Assembly (NCBI GenBank): GCA_018136815.1
Contig: CM030935.1
Coordinates: 5,896,448-5,960,447, forward strand
Length of the DNA: 64,000 nucleotides
Origin: Isochrysis galbana
Lineage: Eukaryota > Haptophyta > Isochrysidales > Isochrysidaceae
Reading direction: 5' to 3'
The notes below the pieces were generated by a model. That model was not told where the DNA came from, made no database searches, and saw only the letters and a list, made by a program, of their open reading frames with translations. Positions within the stretch are counted from its first letter, which is position 1, and each line of letters opens with the position of its first letter. A program made the translations under genes and the position numbers. Positions 1 through 12,145 of this stretch are shown here, one piece after another.

Positions 1-546
1 AAAATGGCCTAAATATCTCCCAAAACATCACCCATATATTTTGTCTTCTGTGGGGCGCCCAAATATTTCGCGAAAAATGTCTACACAAATCAGTTTTCAT
101 TTTGCATGGCGCGCCTGCGGTCAACGGTGCTAGATAGGTATAGACTGACATTTCCATAATCTTACCCATCATGTCGCGTGTCACAGTGTGGGGGCACGTT
201 TCAATGACGACTCTTGCTCAGCCTTGCACAAGGATCGCTCTCATCTTGCAATTCTAGTAACCTCTTGCTGTTGATCATGCGACTCCATCGGCCGTGTGGT
301 GAATGGCGAGCCGCACGATAAATTCACCGGCGCTCGTCTCACGCTCGTCCAGTCTGGTGAACACTTTTGATCCATTGTCATGACCATGAAGGACGGCTCA
401 TTCTCTTCCAACAGAAATTTTGCAGCTGGATGTGCAGTGTGCAATGTAAAACAAGAGACGGCCTATCGAACCAGTTGAGCCTTTCGTCGAGGTCGATTTC
501 ATTGCTCTCTAAGAAGAACATGCCACGACTTCCCTATGTCTACATC
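1..546. other. Intergenic, no gene seen
   Basis: More AT-rich than the rest of the window. Only short open frames occur, and none shows domain-like composition or splice context. It lies downstream of the minus-strand gene that ends at 547, so it may hold that gene's 3' UTR and terminator. Confidence 0.4.
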
Positions 547-1518
547 TCATTCCGTCTTCTTTGCGACGCAGTACTTGTGACGTGGGGGTACTCTCACGGC
601 TTGCATGCAGCGATGTGAGCGCGAAAGTCCAAGTGTTTTAAAACTGTCGTGGTCCCGGTGGCCGAGCTCCGCCGTCCCATCCCGCACCCACAAGTGATTG
701 CTCTTGGACACTTTGACTGGGTATCTCAAATCTCGGCGGTACGGCGAAGTCGGCGAGCCGACCGACGGATGGTCTTGGGAAAGCGGCGAGTCGTCGCTCG
801 ATGAGTTCGGTTCAGAAATATCCGATTCCAGCAATTCTAGGCCAGGAAGGCTGTTCTCACGGCTCGGCTTGCAGTAGATGCTGAGCGTGGTGTCGTTATA
901 ATCCCGGTGGCCGAGATCAGTCGCGCCGGCCCGCTCCCATGGCTGGTAGCTGCCAGTCACCTTGACCGGACGCCTCTCATCATGGTGGTAGGACGAAAAC
1001 GAGGAATCTACGGATAGCCGGCCTTGCGGTGAATCAGTCGGGGAAACCGGCACCGATATTTCTGATTCCAGCAACTCCATGCACGAGATGCTTTCCACCA
1101 GACTTGTCCTGTAAGAGGTGCCAAGGTCTTGGTCGTTGTGGTACCCTTTGTTGCGCGCCCCCTCGACAAACTCGTCCATGATTTGCACCACGGGCTGCAT
1201 ATCAGGACGATGGGCAGCATTGGTCTTTGCCTCAATCACGCTCGATTTCTCGCGCGCGTGCGTGCTGGCTGGTCGTGGGTCTCCAGCTCCAAAGCTACCG
1301 TGAGAAGGCTCCGGCTCTGACTCTTCTTGTGCGAAACCGGGATTGCATTCGAGCTCTGGCTCGAACTCGCGAGCGACGTCATAGCCGGGAAGCATGCAGT
1401 GCACCGGCGGCTGGGCGGCGAGCGCTGCCATCGGGAGCACGCTGCCGTTGCGTAAGCTGATTGACAAGGGCATGAGCTCGCCGCTCTCCCGGTGGCGCAA
1501 CCAGTACGTGATCTTGAC
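547..1518 (-). CDS. Last exon of an unrecognised protein with an internal repeat
   Basis: An open frame of about 323 codons runs from an apparent splice acceptor (GCGCGCAG at 1526-1519, phase 0) to a stop at 547. The protein carries two copies of a module about 80 residues apart. Each begins with ELLES(E/D)IS followed by a Ser/Pro/Asp-rich stretch, then a (Y/P)PVKV-like segment, a W-(E/V)-R core and a (T/A)(D/E)LGHRD motif. Copy one starts near 1080 and copy two near 842. The divergence, with conserved motif spacing, argues for real coding sequence. I do not recognise the family. Upstream exons must exist because the frame opens with no plausible initiator at the acceptor, but they are lost in the microsatellite block beyond 1.55 kb. 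Acidic, Ser-rich composition suggests a soluble, largely disordered protein (inference). Confidence 0.55.
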   Translation of the reverse strand, partial: VKITYWLRHRESGELMPLSISLRNGSVLPMAALAAQPPVHCMLPGYDVAREFEPELECNPGFAQEESEPEPSHGSFGAGDPRPASTHAREKSSVIEAKTNAAHRPDMQPVVQIMDEFVEGARNKGYHNDQDLGTSYRTSLVESISCMELLESEISVPVSPTDSPQGRLSVDSSFSSYHHDERRPVKVTGSYQPWERAGATDLGHRDYNDTTLSIYCKPSRENSLPGLELLESDISEPNSSSDDSPLSQDHPSVGSPTSPYRRDLRYPVKVSKSNHLWVRDGTAELGHRDHDSFKTLGLSRSHRCMQAVRVPPRHKYCVAKKTE

Positions 1519-2052
1519 CTGCGCGCAGCAAGAGGAGAGAGCTTAGCGGCGACTCGGGTAGGATCGGCAGCGGGCTTGCGATGGCGCCACACAGAGAGAA
1601 GGGCACGTGATGGCCTCCCTGCTCGCGCGCGCGCCACACACACACACACACACACACTCACTCACACACACGGTTCCATCCTCGACACGGTAGCTCTCTT
1701 GTCTGGTAGCGCCACGCTCTCCACCCTTTCCTCACCTCAGGTACGACGACGGCCATCGGTGCGTGGAGTGTCTGCGTGGAGTGTCTGGGCGAGCGAGACC
1801 GATGAGCGGGCGGGAAGGCCACTGGGTGGCAGGAGAGGAAGGGAAAGGCGAGACGAGGAGAGGCGAGGCGAGGAGGGGAGAGGAGGGGAGGGGAGAGGAA
1901 AGGAGAGGAAAGGAGAGGAGAGGAGACGCAAGATGAAAGGAGAGGAGAGGAGGGGACGGGACGGGACGGGACGGGACGGGACGGGACGGGACGGGAGGCG
2001 AGCGAGGGACTGCTGGCGGGGGCCGACCGACTACTTTGCCTCGAACTGAGAG

Positions 2053-2087
<35 letters not shown>

Positions 2088-2233
2088 GGAGAGAGAGAAG
2101 AAAGGGAGGGAGGGAGAGAGATTAGAGAGGGAGGGAGAGAGAAGAGAGGGAGGGAGGGAGGAAGAGGGAGGGAGATCAGGCAGATGGACTCGAGGACAGC
2201 TCTGCGCCATCAGCCGTCCACTTCCGTGGATAG

Positions 2234-2265
<32 letters not shown>

Positions 2266-3333
2266 AAGAGAGAGAAGAGAGGGAGAGAGCGGAAGAAGGA
2301 AGACACCGGGGCGCCTCTTCCCTCTCTCTCTCTCTCTCTCTCTCTCCCTCCCTCCCTCTCCTCTCCCTTTCTCTCCTCCCTCTCTCTCTTCTCTCCCTCT
2401 TCTCTCCCTCTTCTCTCTCTCGCCCTTCTCTCTCTCCCCCTCTCTCTCTCCCCCCCCCTCTCCTCCTCTCTCTTCCGAACGACCAACCAACTACGGCGCC
2501 TCTCTCTCGTCCCTCTCTTAGTGGAAGTCTTAGTGGAAGAAGGCGCCGCAGTGGCGACTCTTCGAAAGAAAGCAGGCGCCCGCGGTGCCCCCTATTGGAC
2601 GAGAGAGAGAGGGGGGGGGGGAAGGGGGGGGGGCGAAGAAGAGGAAGGGGCGGGGGGGGGGGGCGTGGCAGGAGAAGAAAGGAAGGGCGAGGAGAGGAGA
2701 GGAGAGGAGGGGAGGGGAGGGGAGGGGAGGGGAGGGGAGGGGAGAGGAGGGGAAGAGGAGAGGAGGGGACGATATTGAGATACGGAGAGCAGGGGAAGAG
2801 AAACTGGGGGGGGGGGGGGGGTGAGAGGAGGAGAGAGGGGGAGAGAGAGAGAGAGAGAAAGGCGGGCTCGTTCCCATCCCTTTTTCTCACACGGACTCCC
2901 CGCGTGCGTGCCGCCTTTGATATCTGAGAGCTCAGTCTCTCGAGATCCCGGGCGGGGAGGGGATGGGAAAGGCGGCGGCGGACGGAAGCCGCCCGCAAGT
3001 TCTCTTTGCGCGTGGCCAATGAGGAAGCTGGGCACCGACGCCGCGGCAGCGCCTCTCCACTCTCTCCCTCTCCCTCTCTCTTCTCTCTCTCTCTTCTCTC
3101 TCTCTCTTCGCTCCCTCTTCTCTTCTCTCTCTTCTATTTCTCTTCTCTTCTCTCTCTCTCTCTCTCTATCTCTCACTCGCCGGTTCGCCGAGGTTGATTG
3201 GTCGGTCGTGGTGGAGATCGACTCTCTCCTTCTCTTCAGACTAAGTAGAGTACGGCGTCGCCGACCGTCGACGGATCCGTCCCCACTCTCCACTCTGCGA
3301 AGGGCCTCCACTCGCCCCCCTCCCCCCCCTCCC

Positions 3334-3374
<41 letters not shown>

Positions 3375-3690
3375 GGAGGGAGAGAGAAGAAAGGGACGGA
3401 GGGAGAGAGAGAAGAGAGGGAGGGAGGGAGAGAGAGAAGAGAGGGAGGGAGGGAGGACGAGGGAGATCAGGGAGATGGACTCGAGGAGGGGAGGAGGTGG
3501 GGAGGGGGTGGGAGGGGAGAGGGGGAGGGGGAGGCAGCGCCGCCGACCTCTTGCTCGCGGCGCGCGGCGAGTCTGAAGCCGACGCCCACACCGCCCACCG
3601 CCGCCCTCCTCCCTCGCCGCTCTCCAACAACCCCCAGTCGTACACAGTCCACACATCCCACGGCTTGGCTCCTCGGCGGTAAGGCCGCGC
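1519..3690. repeat. Microsatellite block, (GA)n/(CT)n and GC-rich satellites
   Basis: Nearly continuous simple sequence: a (CA)n tract near 1637-1671, GAGGAG/GGGGA tracts, a pentamer ACGGG array near 1957-1995, and alternating GA-rich (2045-2170, 2700-2860, 3335-3460) and CT-rich (2320-2475, 3060-3175) blocks. A short unique motif, GATCAGG(C/G)AGATGGACTCGAGGA, recurs at about 2174 and 3463 beside GGGA runs, so part of the block is a diverged direct duplication. The long frames here encode only Arg/Glu/Gly or Ser/Leu/Pro repeats and are not genes. Upstream exons of the 547-1518 gene may be hidden inside. Confidence 0.8.
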
Positions 3691-4538
3691 TCCGTCGTAA
3701 GATTGGACCATCGACTGTGATTTCATTTTCGGACAGGTGCATGTGAACAACCAAATTCGCTATCGAAACGGTCAATTTTCAGGTGTTGTATTCGCAGCAT
3801 AATAATACCTCGCTATCGTAACGGTAAGCTTGGAGATCACGTAGCATCTTAGAATAATACTACACGGTGGGAAACAAGGGCGGGGGGCGGGAGCCACCGA
3901 GAACGAGAGCGGCGGACGGTCCAGCCGGTATGGCCCGAAAGGTCGCGCGTGCCGTCGACAGGAGGGCCAGTTTAATGTTTACTCATGGTCTTATTTTCAT
4001 CAACAAATCGTATGAATATACTACATCAACAAATCGTAGTAAATATAAATCGACATAGAGGCTCTCTATCATAGAGGATCAACTTCAACTTTATTTTACA
4101 ATTCACAATGCACCGCTCTTTAGTAATATACACGCATCTCCAAAACCAGACCACATCTGAGCCCTTTACCCCTATCCCCCTAGTAGTGCACCGGGAGGAC
4201 GTCGCCTGATGGCGGGGGGGAAAGGGCCGAGGAAGTGTCGTGAGGGTGTGCCGAAGGCTTCGCGTGAGAGTAGTGGGTCTAGATTCGCGGGTGCGGCGAG
4301 AATATTAACATTAAATGGTTTTTCTTTCTTTCTTCCAATGCACAACACGCACCGGCTTGAGTCTTGCGCCACTGATCCAATCGATGGCCGCGTGCCTCTA
4401 TCTTGCGCTCACAAATGTATGAAACGCACGGTAATTGCAACGCACGTTGGAGCTCCGTGCAGGCCAACATGGGGCAACCGCAGTCAAGTCTACCTGTACG
4501 AGCATGGCTGGGCATGGCATCTCCACTCCACCGCTCCA
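3691..4538. other. Intergenic between two minus-strand genes
   Basis: No supported gene. Two near-identical 15-mers of the form CGCTATCG(A/T)AACGGT lie at about 3758 and 3811. The stretch from 3970 to 4130 is AT-rich with a repeated CATCAACAAATCGTA motif. It probably contains the 3' flank of the PXK-like gene that ends at 4539. Confidence 0.4.
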
Positions 4539-7500
4539 CTAAGCGGAGCACCCTAGCTTGATGACATCGGGCGGTAGGACGTGAGCGAATGCCTCCACGT
4601 CGGCGTTGCCCGCCGCAATGGAGATGCGCTCGTCTACGATAGAGAGAGGGCGGGCGTAGAAAATCTGCGGGCGTGGTTGGTCACCGTCGCTCGGCTCGTC
4701 GCGCCCCGGCCCGCCAAATGCGTCATCCGCGCCCATCGCTAGCTCGGCAGCGGAATCCACGTCCGCGCCACAGCACAAGCATTTGTCGGGCTCCTCCCAA
4801 CGCTGGTACACGATCTTGCCACGCATAAACTTACTCCGGGCAAAAGGAGTCGACCAGTCCTCGAGCCAGACGAGAATTAGGACGTACCGCTCGCCCGTCT
4901 CGACAGATTCGATCCAGGCGCGGGTTGCGACAAGCGAGCTGTCTATCGCCGCATCGGACGCCATTTGGCCGGGTGCCATTGCGTCTACTGCGCCAACTTG
5001 GCGGCGGCAGTGCGCACATCGGCACGTGCTCACACCGAATCGGAGCTTACCGCCACTGGCGACCGCGCCGACATCATCCTCCCACAGCGCCGCAATCGGC
5101 AAGTACACTGCGCGCGAGCGGCCGGCTTCGTTCTTGTGCGGGCCGTACGAGTGCTTGTGCAGCGTGTGGGGCTCAAGCTCCTTGCTTGTCGATGAGCGTG
5201 GCTTCACCCACCAAAAGTCGAAGCGAAGGCCCGCCGCAGACGCGCTGCCACACGCTGATGGGGCGTGCGGACCAAATCCCTCTCTTGGATGGGTGACTGG
5301 CTTGGGAGGACCTGCGCGATCACGCATCGCGGAGAACATGATGGCTTGCATCCCGGCGAGGACGGAAGGGCACGCTCCAGCCACGACGAAGAGGGGAACA
5401 CCACGCGTCGTCGGAACAGAATCGTCGGCCACGATTGGCGCGCAGCCCGCTGCGATTTGGCCGAGGAGGGAGCCGAGCCATGCGTATTGCGATGGCCGGT
5501 TCTTGTTCGGCAAGCGGCTGAGCTGGGTCTGCAGCTCCGCTGCCAAGGGGAGGGCGTCGACGAGAACCGGCCGAGGGAACGACCCGACCCAAGACTGCGG
5601 CGAGACGTCGGCGCGGCAACCGCCCTGCAAGCTCTCCTCGGCGAAAGCAAGGGCATGAATGACAGGCTCGTTCCCTTTGAAAAGGTTCCTCATGGGGGCA
5701 GTGGATCGACCGACCGAGCTCGCCAAAGGTGGCGAGGTGCAGCTCGAGTGCGTCGTCCCCGGGCTTGAGGCACATGTCGAGGTCTCCGCCAACGGCGGCC
5801 CCTGCGGGTGAGCCTCTTCGCAAACCTGTGCCGGCTCCTCACAAGTCGACACTCTCTTTAGATGGCATGCGGCCACCGCGGACATGTCGGGCCGGTGTGG
5901 AGTTGTGGCCCCCTCCAAGGACGGCATATGCTCTGGGCCACCCTGCGCCTCAATTATTGTTCGTGATGCCTGTGCATAGTCGAGCGCTGGCCCATCCGCT
6001 GGCGCGGGCGCCACTCCGATAGCATGCGACGCAGCAAGCTCTGGCCCACCAGACCTGGAAGAGTCGAGCTGCGTCCCCGGGCGCGGCATCGTCTCTACAT
6101 GCCCTGCAAACGACGCGGCCGACGGCGAGCCCGTTAGAGCACACGCACCGAGATCACGCATGGCTGCCAGGTGGATGCACCCATCGATGGAGCCCGAAAG
6201 TGAGACGTCGGGATCCAGACACAATACCTCTGCCGACCACGAGCCAGAATGCGAACCGCGCAAGTCGGGCTGAGAGTCGCCGAGAGCAAGCAGCTCGGGC
6301 ACGCCCGCCCGAACGTAAGCTGCGGCCTCGTGCGGCCCAACGCACGACTCTTGGCCAGGCTCGCTCACCCATCTGGACACCGGGCTGTCCGGAAGGTTGG
6401 TGGCCGGCCTACGTATTCCGAAAGCGCCCGTGCTGTCGCCATCTGCCAACTCCGCTCCGCCGGAAGCGGAGCCCGGCTTCGTGGCCACCGGGCCGCCTTC
6501 TTTTACGTGGTGAAGGTGCGATGAGAGCCGCTCGGTCCTAGGTGCCGAGGTGCTTGGTCGTTGTGACGATGAGGAATGCACGACGGCCCCGTACGCCGCT
6601 GCCGCCCACGCGGCTAGCGCGTGCTGGTGGCGCTCCGCCAGCGATCGTGAGGCCTCTCCCACCTTCTCGCCAGTAGTGCAACTGCTGCAGGCGCACGAAA
6701 GGTGCTCACCGCCGGCGTGCTCGCCGCACGCGCTGGCGCCGTCCCGCGAATCATCGCGGGCACAAATGTCCGCGGCGCATGTGGCTACAGCTTCTGGAAC
6801 GGAGTTTTCCGGGGCGCTCTCGGAATCCAACTCGGAGCCACGGTGTTGCGCTCGCCCATGGATGCGGCCCGTTCCTTGTGTTGACACTTCCGCAGCTATA
6901 CGTTGGCCGACATTACCCGGAGCGTGTGCCGCCGAGGGCTCAACATTGTCGGAGCGAGTTCGAGAGCGCTCGCTGTCACGCTCTCGCTCCGCGCCACCGT
7001 GCGAGCACCCAGCGTTGTGGTGGTGGTGGTTCTCGGCGTCCACGCCCGAGGCGCCACTGCCATCAGGCGAAGGTACATCGGCGGCGAGTGCCGCCGCCAG
7101 ACCATACGCCTGCGTTCCAAATGCGCTGCAGGCCCTTCCCGTATTCCGACGCGGGATGCACACGGGTTGGCCAAAGGCAAGCGTGGCCAGCTGCAACATA
7201 CGCGCTTCAATTGTTTCGGGCGGAAAGAGTGGCAACGCGGAGGCGCCTGCATTCCGGCCGGTGGCAGCCCGACTGTGGAGTGAGCCGGAGGGCTCCTCGC
7301 CCGCGCGTCGGTCGTGTCCACACGGCTCCCTCTCAGCTTGCTGAGCCGATTGCGGCGCTAGCTGGAGGAAAGGATTCTCAAGCAAGTCCAGAATGGTTGG
7401 GGAGGTCATCGCATCGGCCGATGGCAGGAAGATCTGCCTCAAGAGCTCCCAGGCGTCCTCGGGCGAGGCGGGATGCGCCGTGGCCACCGAGCGCTCTCCG

Positions 7501-10485
7501 AGGGGATCAGGCAAAACCGTACGCTCCATGAATCCTCCTTGTGTTTCGTTCGACTCGTGGAGCTTGCTGCTGGCCTCCTTGTGCTCGCATGCGCGAGTCG
7601 CAACGCGGCCGCCCACGCCGTGGCCACTGTGGCTCGACAAGGCGCGTCCGGTCGGGTTCCCGCCACACGTCCGCGTGGCGCTCGGCATAGAACCCTTTGG
7701 CGCGCGCGGCAGGCCGTCCCTCTCCCACGCAGCCAGCCGCTCGGTCGTGAGCGCCTCTCCAGTTAGGAGCTCATAGAGGAGGTGCCCTGCAGCGAGGACG
7801 GATGGCATGATGAAGTAGTCGCTGCTCGCACGAGGATGCGGGAGGGGTCGCGCGAGCGATTCGTGGTGCGGAGGGAGGCCCAGGAGAGGGAGCTCGAACC
7901 TACACGGCGGAGGCGAAGGGGAATCTCGCTCAGCGCTAAACGCGAGGGGCGCTCCGCGTTGCGCGGTGACGGCGGGTCTGTCGAGACGCGGAGCGGGCCC
8001 CAAACGGATGGACCTTGGGCCGGCACTGCGCCGGCTCGAGGGTAGAGCGGCCTTCCCGCAAGGGCTGGCGGTGGCGGCGGCGCCCACGGGCTCGCACGCA
8101 CTCCGAGACGAAGCAAGAGTGCTCGTCGACGAGGACATTGCCCGCGTGGATGTGAGACGCAGGCAACCCGTTGGCCTCGAGCGCAGCGGCGCTCCGCAGA
8201 ACGCAGCGCATGACGGCTGCAGCGCGGGTGGATGGCAACGGGAAGACGCGACGTTGTGCGCCAGTTTGGGGATCCGATGGTGCCGTCGTGAACCGCCACG
8301 AGCTGGTGCCGGCGACCCTAGCCGCAACGCGCTCCGGCAAGCGCGCATCCGACTCTGTGGCGGCGGCGGCGGCGGCGGCCACCGCTTCGGCGAGGATGCC
8401 CGCTTCCTGCTCTGCGCCCAACCCTGCGGGCCCATACCTGCTCGCATTCAGTGACAGAGGCAATAGGGGTGAAGCGGAGCGGGTGAGCGAGCCAAGAACA
8501 GAGGCGCACTAGGGTGCGCATAAGGGGGGGGGGGGGGGGCGGAATGCCCACGTGTGCCGTCAGGCGATGGGTGCATCTCGCCCTCCTCTCTTCCTGGGCC
8601 ACCGGCGCGCTACGCACTTGGCGCTGGCCGGGAGCGTCGGGTCGGCTACACCATTGAGGAGGTCACGCAGCGACCCGCGAGGCAAGTAGCGACGGGTGAC
8701 CACCACCCGCTCCCTGCCGGTGAGCAACCCCCGGGACCGGGCTGCCCTCTCGTGCGCCAGCGAGGTGACGCGCGCCAGATCGAGTGGGGCATCCGCGTTG
8801 GCGACCCCACGCCTCGCGAGCATCAACACCTCAACATGGACAGGCAGGAGCAGGCTGGGCACCCGCGCCTTCATCAAGGCGCTGGCGATCGACCGGAACG
8901 CACGGCACACGCCCTCGTGCGCTTCGTCGTGGGTGCTGCCTCCGTAGGTGCAAGGTCCAACGTTGTCCGGCGCGGCGTGCGGCGTGTCCGCAGCCAAGGC
9001 CAGTGGACGGGATGCGGTTTCGCCATCGGTGCCCGCCGCCTGCCAAACGGCGGCCTGGGCATCGGCCTCCGTGATACTGATGATGAAGCGCGCCGGCGCG
9101 CTAGCACTGACGGCCACCTCCGACCTCGGCGCAACACCCGCTGCACCGCCCCCACTCGTGGAGATTTCGTCCTGCGCGACGCGTGCCGGAAAGCAGAGCG
9201 CAGCTGCCGGGCCGCCCGTTGTCGACGACCAGCTAGACCAAAAGGCGCACGAGGGCAGCGTAGCGGCGCGCTTGCCTAGCTCTACGGCCAGCTCGCCATC
9301 GACGATGCAACGGAAGCACGCGGCACTGTCACAGTCCCTGTGTGGCGGCAGCGCGTGCTCGCTCCACGCGCCGTGGGCCGGTTGCACACTCAAGATGTGT
9401 GCCCCAAGCGCATTGCCGCATGCATCGGTTGCCTGTGGCGCCGCGGGGCCGTCGCTTGCGGAGGCCGCCTCGGCGATGTAGCTCGTCTTCTGCACACGCT
9501 TTGAGAGAGCATTTCGAGAGCCAACGTGCGGTAGCTCGAGTAGCGGCGAGGGCGCAAAAAGGCGGTTCCTGCGCGCCGAGGAGGATGGGGATGCGGGGGG
9601 GCAGAGAAGTGGGCGAAAGCAAGGCAGCCGCATGCGTCTGAGCATGACGGCGAGCGCAAGGGACGCACGGTGGGCGGGCGGTGGCCTCCGGGCAGCGGCG
9701 GCGCTCGCGGTGAGCGCCCACCTGTGGCGGCAAAGCCGATACGCGGCCTCGGTGCTCTCTTGTAACCCACGCAAGACATTGCCGAGCACACGTTGCCACG
9801 AGCGCAGCTCGGCGGCCGTGGAAGCTCGGAAGCAGAGCACGGCGGCCACCGGCGCGCCGGCTGATGCGGTGGCCTCCAGCGAGGGCGCGGCGTCGACGAG
9901 CAGCTCTAGCGTCGCTCCTGCGCGCAGGTGGGCCGAGAGCACAAGGGCTCACGCGGCGCGCATCGGCGCACAGCTAGTTGGAGTGGGCGCACCGTCGCGC
10001 ACAGCGAGGTGCATGCCCGAGTGGAGAATAATCGCCTTGGCGTGGTCGACATCGCCGCCCACCAGGCGAAACCATACCAATGCCTCGGTCGTCAGCACGG
10101 CGAAGCGCGAATTCCAGAGGTGAAGCCAGTCGGAGCGCTTCAGAAGCGGGCCCGCCAGCAGCGCGCCCTGCTTCACGGCGCCGGTCGCCTGCACACGAGC
10201 AAGTTTCAAGTTTCAGGGTGGGATGCGCAGAGCGCTCTCCAAATGGTGCGCTCATCCTCTTCCTCTCGCGTCCTTCACCCTTTCCGGGTTCACTCTCTCA
10301 TGCTCGCTCAACCACGGGTGCTCCACTTGCACGCCGGCACCCGCCTCCCACTGCCGGGCACACTCCTTGATCCATCCATCTGTTGGCTCCTTCACCGGCA
10401 CACCCGGCTTACTCACGCTCTCCGTCTCTCGCCCTCCCCTCCATAGCCCTCGACTCCTGGGGTTCCCTCCTCGTGCGCTCTCCAT
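4539..10485 (-). CDS. PH-domain PXK/Slob-type pseudokinase with long C-terminal tail
   Basis: Six exons: 10485-10417, 10188-9993, 9917-9722, 9568-8618, 8437-8102, 7899-4539, giving about 1702 aa. Every junction is GTG...AG and restores frame. Residues ~24-150 form a PH domain (KRSDWLHLWNSRFAVL, then RDG joined to ATLELLV across the 9918-9992 intron, ending in a TAAELRSW helix). Residues ~430-755 resemble the PXK/Slowpoke-binding-protein kinase fold: YLPRGSLRDLLNG, HIHAGNVLVDE in place of HRD...N, VSE in place of DFG, FELPLLGLP, GHLLYELLTGE and LLENPFL. Loss of the catalytic Asp residues implies a pseudokinase. Known PXK proteins act in endosomal trafficking with a PX domain; here a PH domain takes the phosphoinositide-binding position (inference). 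The last ~900 residues are Ser/Ala/Gly-rich with CRCAHC and CLCC pairs that could bind metal. The 153-bp intron at 9569-9721 is frame-neutral and less certain, as is the first exon. Confidence 0.8.
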
Positions 10486-11140
10486 GTCATCTAACTTGTC
10501 GCGCAGCAATAGCCCGGCTCGCCCATCCTCCTACAGCCCACTCCCTCCCGAGGACCCTTGACCATCCGCCTGTCGTCCAACCCATCCCTAGCCTTTCTAC
10601 CTTCGTGCCCCTCCCTTTTAGAATCACCCGAGCCCCTCAAAACATTACTAGGCCACCTCCGACCCACCAATGGTCTATTGAATCCCCTCCCGCCATGTTC
10701 AGTCCCCCTCCGTCTCCTTTCCGCCTCACCTCCCCCTCTCCTCCGCAACCCCTCTCTCCCTCTTCCTCCCTCCCCTTCCCCTCCCCCGCTCCCCTCCCCT
10801 CCCCCTCTCCCCCCTTCCCCTTCCCTCTCTCACCTGCTTCGCTAGACTCGCCTCGTCCATGCGCAAACCACCGCCAGCCCTCTCTCTCCCTCAGTCCTCG
10901 AGAGTGAAGCGAGGGAGCACGACAGGCAGCGGCACGGCGCAATCGGGCGCTCTTGCACGATGTGCGCGCGCGCCCGGCGCGTGCGCTGAGAGAGAGGAGG
11001 GGAGGGGGAGGGAGGGGCAAGGGAGGGAGAAAGGGAGGGGAGAGAGAGAGCAGAGAGGGCGAGGGAGAGCGCGTGCCACGAGAAAGAGAGGGTGTGGAAG
11101 AGGGAGAAGAGAGGTGTGGAGAGAGAGTTTGAGAGAGGGG

Positions 11141-11191
<51 letters not shown>

Positions 11192-11921
11192 GCGGCGGCG
11201 GCGTGGACGGAAGCGACGGGAGGGAAACTACGAAACTATTTTACTCTCTAGAGCTCTATCTACAGTACTCTAGAGTAGAGAGAGAGTAGAAGATACTCGT
11301 AGTAGTCGCCTCCTACGTGCATCTACTAAAAAACGTCTCCATCTTCTCGCAGGTTCGCCGTGCGCGCAGCCTTGGCCTTGGACTCACTACACTCACGCAC
11401 ACATTTCAACACCCCCGCGTCCACGGCCCTTTACCCCCGCAATCACGGGCGACACCCCCCCTAACAATACTAGCTAATAGGGGTAGTATAAATTACAGTA
11501 AAAGAAGGGAGAAACGGAAAGGGGATAGGGATAGGGGATAAGGGGGTACATATAAATAGTACATAGGGATAGTGGATATTGGTAGTGGATAGTAGTATAG
11601 AGGGTTATGCCCCTAGATGGGAAGTACGTTTTTACCGTTTTTCTGCTGTGAAGGCCAAAAACAACCATATGACCATATGGTGCAACCATGTACCATGTTC
11701 CATGTTTGGCCCCATACCAAGGGGCAAGGGGCAAGGGGCAAGGGGCAAGGGGGCCGCCAAGTGATAGATAGATAGCAACGTTGTGTAGACGTAGACGAGA
11801 GGTATTATCATTGATCGGCTAGCGCACTCTAGCGACGGGATAAACGACGACGTTGCCACACCGGCAGTAGAACTGACACGTCTACAATAGAACTCAACTC
11901 CGACAAAAATCGTGTTTACCA
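10486..11921. repeat. 5' flank of the PXK-like gene: pyrimidine- and GA-rich DNA
   Basis: From 10600 to 10850 the plus strand is pyrimidine-rich. From 10990 to 11190 it is GA-rich, ending in a (GA)n array near 11146-11190. The following AT-richer stretch to 11921 has short tandem GGGGATA and GGGGCAA(G) repeats at 11520-11550 and 11720-11750. No exon with domain-like coding was found. The block probably includes the PXK-like gene's promoter. Confidence 0.6.
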
Positions 11922-12137
11922 CCTAGATGGCAGTAGATGGTAGATGGGAAATACGCGTATTTACTGTATTTGGCCAGAGCCAGAGGCCAAATACATATGC
12001 ATATGTATTTGGCTGTATTTGAAGCGCGTCCTGAGTTGTAGACCTCGAACGTATTTGAAATGTATTTGGACGGAGGCCAACTACATATGTATTTGGCTGT
12101 ATTTGCAGGCCCCATCACCATATATTTCCCATCTAGG
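11922..12137 (+). mobile_element. Short inverted-repeat element (MITE-like), copy 1
   Basis: A 216-bp member of the family also found at 18495 and 45093. The right end is CCCATCTAGG and the left end begins CCTAGATGG, but a small internal duplication of the AGATGG motif disrupts the left terminal repeat. Flanks are GTTTACCA (11914-11921) and GTTTACCG (12138-12145), a 7/8 match to an 8-bp target duplication. The interior has the family's palindromic CAAATACATATGTATTTG motifs. There is no coding capacity. This is the most diverged of the three copies. Confidence 0.8.
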
Positions 12138-12145
12138 GTTTACCG

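Noticed and set aside
2031-3750. Several long ORFs on both strands of 100-350 codons
   Set aside because: They are translations of GA/CT microsatellites (Arg-Glu, Ser-Leu, Ser-Pro repeats) and are open on both strands at once. Similar frames at 18.0-18.3, 20.7-21.8 and 40.0-41.0 kb were rejected for the same reason.
5265-7531. Plus-strand ORFs of 250-290 codons opposite the PXK-like gene
   Set aside because: They are GC-rich antisense shadows of the verified minus-strand coding sequence, without domains or splice context.
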